64,000 nucleotides of DNA, from NCBI RefSeq assembly GCF_000347635.1, contig NC_020514.1:2418001-2482000 (forward strand), read 5' to 3'. The notes under the pieces were generated by a model that saw nothing but the letters and a program-made list of their open reading frames with translations, was not told the DNA's origin and did not search any database. Below, in pieces: positions 1 through 7,272 of the stretch. Within the stretch, counting starts at the first letter, position 1. Every line of letters begins with the position of its first letter. This stretch comes from Paraglaciecola psychrophila 170 (GTDB taxonomy: Bacteria > Pseudomonadota > Gammaproteobacteria > Enterobacterales > Alteromonadaceae). A program made the translations under genes and the position numbers.

Positions 1-255
1 TTACACTTAATTCAACACATTCGTGACGAAGCGCACCGTTTTGCTATAACTGGACACCGACAACGCCGTCAAAAAGAGAAAACCACCTCTAAGCTTCAAT
101 CTATACCGGGAGTGGGTGCGAAGAGAAGACAAAGTTTACTTAAATATATGGGCGGATTACATGGCATATTGCAGGCGAGTAAAGGCGAAATTGCTAATGT
201 TCCGGGTATCAGTGAAGAACTTGCCGCAATTATTTATGACCATATTCACCATTGA
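1..255 (+). CDS. uvrC: UvrABC excinuclease subunit C, 3' end (partial)
   Basis: This is the last 84 residues of UvrC, the nuclease subunit that makes both incisions around a lesion in nucleotide excision repair. The frame is open from base 1 and stops at TGA 253-255. It contains the C-terminal tandem helix-hairpin-helix module ([13 protein letters not shown], then [12 protein letters not shown]), which in the family binds DNA at the bubble junction. Position supports the call: in E. coli and many relatives uvrC is followed by pgsA and then tRNA-Gly, tRNA-Cys and tRNA-Leu, exactly the order here. The rest of the gene lies outside the window. Confidence 0.95.
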   Translation, partial: LHLIQHIRDEAHRFAITGHRQRRQKEKTTSKLQSIPGVGAKRRQSLLKYMGGLHGILQASKGEIANVPGISEELAAIIYDHIHH

Positions 256-347
256 GCTTTGAAATAATGTACTGCCTGTGGGTTAATAGCTTCGATTCAG
301 AGTCATATAATTTCATATTACGAATTACGGGAATGCCCAGAAGTAAA

Positions 348-925
348 ATGTTGACTATTCCTAATATCATTACCATGGTCAGAGTGTTCCTTATCCCTGT
401 TGTTGTTTTCGGTCTATTCTCTACATTGGAAAATGGCGCCACCAGCTGGTTGCATTTATATTCTGGTTTGCAGCCATTACCGATTGGTTTGACGGTTACC
501 TAGCGCGAAAGTTAAATCAGACCACCGCATTTGGTGCCTTTTTGGATCCCGTAGCTGACAAACTGATTGTGGCAGCCGCTTTACTATTAATTACACATAG
601 CTACGAGACGCCTTGGATAACCGTACCCGCTATTTTACTAATGTCCCGAGAAATCTATATCTCAGCGTTAAGAGGATGGAGTGGGACATCAGGGCAAAAC
701 AAGACCTAGTTAAAGTAACCGTTCATAGGCAATTCAAAAATATGGGGCAAATGCTAGGCTTAATTTGTTTACTTGCAGGAATGGGATTATTTAATGGGGG
801 TACAAATATATTGGTGTCCATGGGATAAAATTTGTTTGTAATTCGCGGCAATCTTGTCTATCTGGTCAATGGTGGGTTATACAAGAGCCGGCATGGGACG
901 ACCAGAAAAATTCATAAAGTATTGA
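348..925 (+). pseudogene. pgsA: CDP-diacylglycerol-glycerol-3-phosphate 3-phosphatidyltransferase, frameshifted
   Basis: PgsA makes phosphatidylglycerol-phosphate at the inner membrane, the committed step to phosphatidylglycerol and cardiolipin. The pieces are all here but in different frames: MLTIPNIITMVRVFLIPVVV from 348, the catalytic CDP-alcohol phosphatidyltransferase motif (DGYLAR then GAFLDPVADK) at about 490-560, REIYISALR at about 650, a KNMGQMLGLICLL stretch at about 735-775, and the C-terminal FAAILSIWSMVGYTRAG ending at TGA 923-925. At least three small indels break it (near 450, 690-715 and 825-840). ATG 348 is chosen because family members begin with a similar short lead; ATG 333 is an alternative. 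The gene is usually essential, so either another copy exists or the breaks are sequence errors. Confidence 0.85.
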
Positions 926-1004
926 ACAATATTCTCCTTTTGTGCAAATGTAGCGCGTTTAAGTCAAAATTCAGGCAGTCAGTTCAAAAACCTAATTTTT
1001 GTGG

Positions 1005-1032
1005 TTGACACATTAAACTTTGAATGTAGAAT
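1005..1032 (+). promoter_or_regulatory. Sigma70-type promoter of the tRNA operon
   Basis: A consensus -35 TTGACA (1005-1010) is followed by 16 bases and a -10 TAGAAT (1027-1032). A G+C-rich discriminator (GCGG) comes next, as in stringently controlled stable RNA promoters. The first tRNA begins about 100 bases downstream, which fits a processed leader. No gene other than the tRNAs lies downstream. The call rests on sequence match only. Confidence 0.7.
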
Positions 1033-1133
1033 GCGGTTTCAGATTTAGGCAGCAAGCAGAACATCGTATAGCAACTTAAATCAGAAACAAGGATTGTAGA
1101 GTTTTTAAGTGTAGGGATTACACAGTAAACAAA

Positions 1134-1208
1134 GCGGGAATAGCTCAGTGGTAGAGCACAACCTTGCCAAGGTTGGGGTCGCGAGTTCGAATCTCGTTTC
1201 CCGCTCCA
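1134..1208 (+). tRNA. tRNA-Gly (GCC)
   Basis: The acceptor stem GCGGGAA pairs with TTCCCGC, the anticodon loop is CTTGCCAAG (anticodon GCC), the T arm carries GTTCGAAT, and CCA is encoded at 1206-1208. It is very close to E. coli glyW and sits first in the Gly-Cys-Leu cluster downstream of uvrC-pgsA, as in E. coli. Confidence 0.98.
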
Positions 1209-1251
1209 ATTTCTTCTAATAAGAAATTGGGAATAAGATATTTAGCGGAAC

Positions 1252-1325
1252 GGCGGAATGGCAGATTGGCTATGCAGCGGATTGCAAATCCGTGTATCTC
1301 GGTTCGACTCCGGGTTCCGCCTCCA
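1252..1325 (+). tRNA. tRNA-Cys (GCA)
   Basis: The acceptor stem GGCGGAA pairs with TTCCGCC, the anticodon loop is ATTGCAAAT (anticodon GCA), the T loop is GTTCGACTC, and CCA is encoded at 1323-1325. It is the second gene of the tRNA operon, 43 bases after tRNA-Gly, matching E. coli cysT in position. Confidence 0.98.
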
Positions 1326-1371
1326 AATATTTTATCTATACCAGCTTGTATTTATACAAGTACCCCCCGTT

Positions 1372-1458
1372 GCCCGGGTGGTGAAATTGGTAGACACAAG
1401 GGATTTAAAATCCCTCGTTCGTAAGGACGTGCCGGTTCAAGTCCGGCCCCGGGCACCA
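1372..1458 (+). tRNA. tRNA-Leu (TAA)
   Basis: A class II tRNA of 87 nt: acceptor stem GCCCGGG pairs with CCCGGGC, anticodon loop ATTTAAAAT (anticodon TAA), a long variable arm, and encoded CCA at 1456-1458. It is the last gene of the cluster and corresponds to E. coli leuZ. An A+T-rich hairpin (TTTATTGA / TCAATAAA, 1459-1487) follows directly and may end the transcript, but there is no T tract. Confidence 0.98.
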
Positions 1459-1487
1459 TTTATTGACTTAGTTAAATCAATAAATAC

Positions 1488-1990
1488 AAAATCAAAACTT
1501 TTCTAGTCATATTTATATACTTAACCAATTTCTTAATTTTAAAGATATGTACCTAACTTATTATTATCCATAATTTCTCTTCACAGAATTTTCTCGGGTC
1601 AATTATTTATATTGCCTTTTGAGGATTGGATTTAAAAGCATGCGTTACCGCTTACAGTCATCCGTTTTTTTTCACACAGCATCCATGTTAAATGACTTAC
1701 TTTTTTCCTACAGCAGCAAAAGTAAGCAAAAAATGCCGCTCGAGTACAATGCCCTTCATCCAACTATTACGGCCATTTAGCAGGTCTCGCTGCGCCAATA
1801 ACTGATTTAGTGCCCCTACGTCTGTTTTCCTGCCTTTAAAGTCTTAGTAAAACATTTATCGCAGTACTGTTTTTCGTAACATTCAGACTTAATTGTTTTT
1901 TATAAGCTTGCTGCAATGGGTGTCTCAATAAGTATCTTTTTATGGGTGTCTCAATAAGTATCTCAATAAGTCCTCAACACCAAAGAATAC
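1488..1990. other. Non-coding stretch with a palindromic element and a 26-bp tandem repeat
   Basis: No credible gene is visible. Two structures are. First, an inverted repeat CTTACTTTT (1696-1704) / AAAAGTAAG (1718-1726) with a 13-base loop, followed by GCAAAAAATGCCGC; this looks like a dispersed palindromic element. Second, a 26-base direct repeat beginning ATGGGTGTCTCAATAAGT at 1916 and again at 1942. The stretch runs directly into the solo copy of the RAYT-type element that starts at 1991, so it may be older element debris. Confidence 0.5.
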
Positions 1991-2240
1991 GAGGTATAGG
2001 TAAAGCGAAAACGTCGTTAAAACACGCTTAAATCCATCATTTGAAAGTTTAACAATATCAATCGTAGTGATTGAGATAACGACGTGCCCTCAATTCTAGA
2101 AAACTGTATTCCTAGACTTTCTTCAAATGAATTTATCTAAAAATAGATATTTTGATATCTCCCTTTTTTTGTTACCCATAATTCGATAAATTAAACCTTG
2201 TCGGTCGAGTGTATTGTTGGTGATTTATTAATGTGGGTGC
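1991..2240 (+). repeat. Solo 3' end of a RAYT/IS200-like element (direct repeat copy 1)
   Basis: About 250 bases match 3829-4078 nearly base for base, with scattered substitutions. Both copies run from the last codons of a transposase reading frame (GAGG.ATA.GTAAAGCG) to an end containing TTATTAATGTGGGTG. Since copy 2 is the 3' part of a recognisable transposase element, copy 1 is best read as the 3' remnant of a second element whose transposase has been lost. Both lie in the same orientation and flank the lipoprotein gene and the full element. Confidence 0.8.
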
Positions 2241-2361
2241 CAATATACTTGAGTGATCAGCATCCAAGTGATTAATGCTTTGGAATTTGGACAACGGTTG
2301 ATTCGCTATTAAATTAGCGTATTGTAAGTAACCCAATGTTTATTGATCTGGAAACGTTATT

Positions 2362-2580
2362 TTGAAAAAAATTGCGCAAGGTGTATTTTTATTATCCGTA
2401 CTTTTTAGCTTTTCTGGTTGTATTGCAGTGAGTGTTGTATCTGCCGCGGTAGGTGTCACTACAACGATTGTTGGTGGAGCTGTCGATGTTGTTGACGCAG
2501 TTACTCCAGATATTTTTGATGACGATGATAAACAAGAAGAAGACGATGATAACGACAAAAGTCCTAAGAACAAGCCCTAA
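2362..2580 (+). CDS. Small lipoprotein, NF038104-like
   Basis: A 72-residue predicted lipoprotein. A basic, hydrophobic signal peptide ends in the lipobox FSGC (Cys19). A short hydrophobic AAVGVTTTIVGGAVDVVDA segment follows, then a very acidic tail (DDDDKQEEDDDND). This layout matches the small SGC...VVDA...DDDD lipoproteins of Vibrio and Shewanella (NF038104 type), of unknown function. The start is TTG 2362, just after a weak upstream region. The last codons (SPKNKP) overlap a GTCCTAAG repeat unit of the neighbouring mobile sequence, so the C-terminus may have been reshaped by it. It sits between two copies of the element repeat. Confidence 0.65.
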   Translation: MKKIAQGVFLLSVLFSFSGCIAVSVVSAAVGVTTTIVGGAVDVVDAVTPDIFDDDDKQEEDDDNDKSPKNKP

Positions 2581-2596
2581 GAGGACACCCGCAAAA

Positions 2597-2980
2597 GTCC
2601 TAAGCGGACACATATGGACGCTCCCGTGATGTCAACTCAATACTTGCCCCTTCGTGCTGATTATCAGCACATATACCGTTTTAATTTTCTTTTACCATTA
2701 GTCTGTTGTGTTGAAGGCAGTCTTAAAAATGGCTTAGTTCTGACATATATTTAGGCTCTTTATTGAAATGGTTTTATCATTTCAGGCCTCTGATGAAGTC
2801 CGTTCCGGGTACCGAACACCACATCACCTTTAAAACACCCACACGGATTATTGTCCTTGTCTAAGTCTGGCTTTGATGAGGTAATGCAGACCGTTTTCTC
2901 CTAATATTATGACTAAGCGGGTTGGGTAAAAAGTGTTATCCCGTGTATTGCCTTCCACAACACCAGTCCTAAGTGGACAC
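2597..2980. repeat. GTCCTAAGNGGACAC repeats bounding an unassigned 350-bp stretch
   Basis: The 15-base unit GTCCTAAGCGGACAC at 2597-2611 recurs as GTCCTAAGTGGACAC at 2966-2980, in direct orientation. A degenerate copy (CCCTAAGAGGACACC) lies at 2575-2589. Each can fold into a small GTCC/GGAC hairpin. The stretch between (2612-2965) has no credible open frame on either strand and looks like a degraded insertion. I cannot name its family. The second unit is also the left edge of the transposase element. Confidence 0.5.
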
Positions 2981-3051
2981 CCACAATTAGTTGATTAGAT
3001 AAAATAGTGAACTAGGCTTTATGTTTGGTTGATTTATGAAGGTGGTGTGTT

Positions 3052-3841
3052 GTGCCTCAGGCAAGGAAGAGGTTAATCAGTTTAATTGATACGCCGTTTT
3101 ATCATTGCGTATCGCGTTGTGTGCATCGTTCATATTTGTGTGGTGTGGATGATTATTCTGGACAGAATTATGAGCACAGGCGAAGTTGGGTAGATACTTT
3201 ATCTATCCTCGGTGTTTGCCATTGATAGCGCGGCTACCTTATTTGTGCCATTGCTGTGATAAGTAATCATGTGCACTTGGTTTTACATGTCGATGTATTA
3301 AAAGCTCAAGGCTGGTCAGATAAACAAGTCGTGTCGTCATGGCAAACTGTTTACAAAGGCACGTTGCTCACCCCAAAGTTCAAGCGGGACGAAACGTTAA
3401 GCCAAGGTGAGTTGATATCCCTGAATGAAACCATCGAGATTCAACGCAAGAGGCTGTATGACATTAGTTGGTTATGCGTAATCTCAATGAATATATTGCC
3501 AGAGAAGCAACAAAGAAGATAACGGCAGTGGCAGGTTTTATTCGCTGCCATCCCTGGCACTCACCCTTCGGGCCAGCTGAAGCTGTTCAAATTTTTCCCA
3601 GAAAAATTTGTGGGAAGGACGGTTTAAATCGCAAGCGTTACTGGATGAATCAGCTGTTTTAGCTTGTATGTCTTATGTAGACCTAAACCCTATTCGCGCC
3701 AAGATCGCCAAGATCGCCAAGATCGCCAAAACCCCAGAAACCTCAGACCATACCAGTATTCAATATCGTATCAATGCTACTAAAAAAGCACAGCAACCTA
3801 ATAACCTATTACCATTTGTAGGTAATCCGAGGCATAAGTAA
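3052..3841 (+). pseudogene. REP-associated tyrosine transposase (Y1_Tnp / RAYT), broken
   Basis: RAYT proteins are single-strand transposases of the IS200/IS605 class linked to spread of REP palindromes. Here a GTG start (3052) opens VPQARKRLISLIDTPFYHCV, SRCVHRSYLCG and YEHRRSW, typical of the family N-terminus. The metal-binding HUH motif survives as SNHVHLVLH (about 3260-3290) in another frame, then [28 protein letters not shown] and [10 protein letters not shown] follow in further frames. At least three frameshifts and a 73-base insertion at 3538-3610 break it. A 9-base tandem repeat (GCCAAGATC, three copies, 3698-3724) extends an AKI tract near the C-terminus. Confidence 0.85.
3538..3610. 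repeat. REP-like palindromic insertion inside the transposase
   Basis: The transposase reading jumps from GSGRF to WEGRFKSQ if these bases are removed, which shows an insertion. The inserted DNA holds two palindromes: CTGGC / GCCAG around the core CACCCTTCGGG (about 3555-3577), and CAAATTTTT / AAAAATTTG (3588-3610). CACCCTTCGGGC-type cores are common in dispersed intergenic palindromes of Alteromonadales. So a REP-like unit appears to sit inside a REP-mobilising type of gene. Confidence 0.55.
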
Positions 3842-4078
3842 AGCGAAAACGTTGTTAAAACACGCCTAAATCCACCATTTGAAAGTTTAACAATATCAAT
3901 CGTAGTGATTGAGATAACGACGTGCTCTCAATTCTAGAAAACTGTATTCCCAGACTGTATTCAAACGAATTTATCTAAAAACAGATATTTTGATATCACC
4001 CATTTTTTTGTTACCCATAATTCGATAAATTAAACCTTGTTGGTCGAGTGTATTGTTGGTGATTTATTAATGTGGGTG
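3829..4078 (+). repeat. 3' non-coding region of the RAYT element (direct repeat copy 2)
   Basis: This matches 1991-2240 over about 250 bases. It begins in the last codons of the transposase and ends at the right edge of the element (ATGTGGGTGTC). No reading frame of note is present; the open stretch at 4037-4228 is not gene-like. Confidence 0.8.
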
Positions 4079-4488
4079 TCAACTTACTTCTTCTTTGTTT
4101 TTAATCAATACTATTTAACGATTGTGATGAACCTTCACTTGCCAGTTTCGATTCATTCCAGTCGTATGACCGTTGATCGCACAATCAATTTAATTAGCTA
4201 TTTGGTCTGCGCAAGATGGGGACGTTAGCTTTTTAGTGATTCAGCGATCCTGATACTGCAGAATGAATTTTGTCTTTAGAAGCAACACTGTACGTCCTTA
4301 ATAGAATTTTCCGCTACCGCATTTCTCCATAACTAGACGTTTAATAATTATTTTTGAAAACATCAGTTATCTCAATTGATGTTATCGAAAGATTAATTCA
4401 CCACGCGGGTCCTAAATATGATATTATTCCAAAAAAATCTCCATTGTTAAGCAAATTAAAGTCCAAATTCTTTGATTGAATAAAAAAC

Positions 4489-4764
4489 TTGTTTTGGTTT
4501 GGTAAAAAAAAAAAGGCTTCTTCACTACGAATTTTTGAAGGGCTTCCACAATCCAATAAAATTCTTTTGTTAAGGGATTGGGATAACGCAGTTAGCCTGC
4601 AAGGCCACTACCAGACCGAGCACATGGATAATTTTATGAGCAAGCTGGTTAACCATCTTGAAAAGCCAATCATTACCCGCAGTTATTTTACTCAAGAACA
4701 GGAAGCAGCTGACGCCGCCAAAAAGAGCAGCGAAAAGTCCAAACCCCAACAAACCATTCACTAA
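4489..4764 (+). CDS. Small protein resembling the C-terminal half of an ABM-type monooxygenase
   Basis: A 91-residue open frame from a TTG start. The middle (KILLLRDWDNAVSLQGHYQTEHMDN then FMSKLVNHLEKPI) resembles the C-terminal half of antibiotic-biosynthesis/quinol monooxygenase (ABM) domains, in which a W-x-S/D strand is followed by H..T.H and an amphipathic helix. The N-terminal strand and helix of that fold are missing, and a run of ten A bases lies near the start, so this may be a truncated or frameshifted gene. The charged tail (EAADAAKKSSEKSKPQQ) is unusual. An overlapping minus-strand frame (4570-4884) is hydrophobic but matches no family I know. Function uncertain. Confidence 0.4.
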   Translation: MFWFGKKKKASSLRIFEGLPQSNKILLLRDWDNAVSLQGHYQTEHMDNFMSKLVNHLEKPIITRSYFTQEQEAADAAKKSSEKSKPQQTIH

Positions 4765-5002
4765 GCCGCGACTCTTTTTTAAGTCGCTTAGTATGATCTG
4801 CGGGGTAACATCCGTTGATTTGTGTTCACCCATTGTAATATCAAAAACCAATCGTACAGCTCTATATAAAAATGTCTGCTTCATGTTTGTATTTGATGAA
4901 TTCCACTAAAACCTCATCTGTCGTGGAAATTTTTTATGATACTGTGCGTTTTTTATTTTATGACTAAATTAACTATAGTTCTTTTTAAGGTATTTACGTT
5001 TT

Positions 5003-7076
5003 ATGTGTTTTTTCTATTTTTTTAGGAATATGGCTATATTTGTTATTACCATCAATATGTTAGGGGCGTTTGAAACGCGAGCCGGTCAACCTGAAACTGC
5101 TGCAAAGCTTGGCGTAAACGTCACTCAGCAATCTGCAGAAAGCGACCAATCTCATCATCAAGATGGCCATGGTGATGATGAGAAACACCATGAACATGAT
5201 GAAGGGGTGGAATCTATTCTGGTGTTGTCTACGCGTTTGGGGAGGTCGGTAAACGATGAACCTATTCGCGTTGAAGTTATCGTGCGTGAAGAGCTTGAAG
5301 AAAAAGCCATTATGCGCCCGGGTAATATTTCCATGCTGGTCGCCGAGACGGGTGGGGTACGTGTGCAAACTACGTCGCCGGCACTGGGCAGTGCAAACAT
5401 TCGTTTGCAGGGGTTGTATGGTCGCTATACTCAGTTACTTAACGATGGTTTGCCACTTTATGGTGGTCAGGCATCTTCGATTGGGCTGTTGCAAATACCA
5501 CCAACTGACCTCAATAGTGTAGAGATTATTAAAGGGTCGGCTTCTTCTCTCTATGGTGGATCTGCAATGGGAGGTGTGATCAATCTTATTTCTCGTAAGC
5601 CCACCAATGAATCAGAAGCTGAAGTGCTGATGAATCTGACGTCGCGAGACGGACAAGACCTGACAACCTATCTTGCAGCACCATTAGATGATTCTTTTGG
5701 GGCGTCGATTACAGCTGGAAGCCATCACCAGAGTGTCCAAGATTTAGATGATGACGGCTGGATAGATATGGCTGGGTATGAACGTTATACCGCCAGGCCT
5801 CGATTGTTTTGGCAGGGGAAAAACGGCACTAACGTCTATGCAACCGTTGGTTTTATGACCGAAAATCGAGATGGCGGCACCAGAGAAGGCCAAACCACAC
5901 CTGACGGAAACTCTTTTGCCCAAACCCAAGACAGTGAACGTTTTGATGGTGGTTTTATTGCTAATGGCCCATTAGGGGCAACTTTGGATTGGAATTTTCG
6001 TGGTTCGGCCATGGCACAAAACCATAACAAACGATTTGGTGAGGTGTTAGAGGAAGATCGTCATGAAAGTTATTTACTTGAAAGCTCTGTTTCAGGCTAC
6101 ACGGCAAGCACCCAATGGGTCGTTGGTGTGGCTATGCAGTCAGATCGCTTTCAATCAGTGTATTTTCCCAACTTCGATTATCGTTATGACGTGCCTGGTG
6201 TCTTTGCACAAGCCGATTATGAACTGACAGAACAGTTTTCAACTTCAGTGAGTGCTCGAGTAGATGATCACAGCGAATTTGGTACGCAGTTTAGTCCACG
6301 CATTTCCATGCTTTATCGGCCTGATGATTTGACCATGAGAGCGTCTTACGGTCTTGGTTATTTTGCGCCTACGCCCTTTGTAGAAGAAATTGAGGCAGCA
6401 GGTCTTGCACGTCTTTCACCCTTGAGCGATATACAAGAAGAAACAGCTGTTACGTCCTCATTAGATATCAGTTATCAATTCAATCAACTGGAAACCGGGA
6501 TCACCTTGTTTAGTTCAATAGTTGAAAACGTGACTGAGCTAGAAACATTTTCCTCTCAAAAATGGTGGGCCACTCAACCGTGTTCGTTTAACTAATGCTA
6601 CTGGCGAATCACGTATTTATGGCTCAGAACTAATGCTACGTTATAAATGGCAGGACATTAAACTGACGGGTAGTTACCTATTTCTAGATGCCACCGAGTT
6701 TGATGTAACCAGCAACGTTCGCCAACGCATTGAACTTACACCTCGCCATTCAGCCGGCTTTGTTGCTATGTGGGAGCGCCATGGCGAATTCCGAGTGGGT
6801 TTTGAAGCTTATTACACGGGCGATCAACGTTTAGATGGTAATCCTTATCGTTCTAAGAGCAAACCTTATTGGCATCTAGGTTTACTTGGCGAAAAAACGT
6901 TTGGCCAATTCAGTTGGTTTATTAATGCCGAAAATCTGCTGAATATTCGTCAAACGAAAGAGGATCCTTTGGTTTTACCTAGCCGATCGCCTGATGGCCA
7001 ATGGACAACTGGTATCTGGTCTCGTAACGACGGTTTTGTTGTAAATGCTGGGGTAAGAATTCAATTGAATGGTTGA
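5003..7076 (+). pseudogene. TonB-dependent outer-membrane receptor with His-rich N-terminus, one frameshift
   Basis: About 690 residues if read through one frameshift. A hydrophobic leader is followed by a His/Asp-rich segment (SHHQDGHGDDEKHHEHDEG, about residues 50-68), a plug domain (RPGNISMLVAETGGV, then NIRLQGLYGRYTQLLNDGLP and IIKGSASSLYGGSAMGGVI), and a beta-barrel ending in a typical aromatic-rich C-terminus. The break is at the A5 run near 6560: with four A bases the frame continues NGGPLNRVRLTNATGESRIYG into the 6633-7076 part. His-rich plugs or loops occur in metal receptors such as ZnuD, so zinc or another divalent metal is a reasonable but unproven substrate. The lesion may be a sequencing error, in which case the gene is intact. 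Confidence 0.8.
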
Positions 7077-7272
7077 TTTATTATGCGTGTTTACATGTTG
7101 GGCAGCCTGGTAGCTTAGGGCTAAAGATGACACCCAATTAAAAAAGTAGAGAAATCACTTAATGATCAGCCAAGGTACGCTCCCCATAATAAACAAATCA
7201 AGTGGTTTGCTTTAAAGTAATAAGTTACTGTTATTTATAATTTTATTTAAATTAAAAAAAGCTAGGGACAAA

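Larger units (their letters stand above)
2966..4086 (+). mobile_element. RAYT/IS200-like element with degraded transposase
   Basis: The left edge AAGTGGACACCCACAATTAG (2971-2990) is an imperfect inverted repeat of the right edge at 4065-4086, whose complement begins AAGTTGACACCCACATTAAT. Between them are a Y1-type transposase pseudogene (3052-3841) and a 250-base 3' non-coding region (3829-4078) that is repeated at 1991-2240. No clear target duplication is visible. The element is probably immobile, given the many lesions in its transposase. Confidence 0.6.

Noticed and set aside
613..828. 71-residue frame as a separate gene
   Set aside because: Its last two thirds are the pgsA C-terminal region in another frame; it is a piece of the broken gene.
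2340..2613. Two minus-strand frames over the small lipoprotein gene
   Set aside because: They are low-complexity mirrors of the DDDD/EEDD tail and lack start sites.
4037..4228. 63-residue open frame on the plus strand
   Set aside because: It begins inside the repeat copy 2 and has no ribosome site, family pattern or coding bias; it is chance open sequence.
4570..4884. 104-residue minus-strand frame with hydrophobic stretches
   Set aside because: It is antisense to the ABM-like frame; the hydrophobic part mirrors a charged Ala/Lys/Ser/Glu tail on the other strand. I do not recognise it, and the plus-strand reading has a family resemblance.
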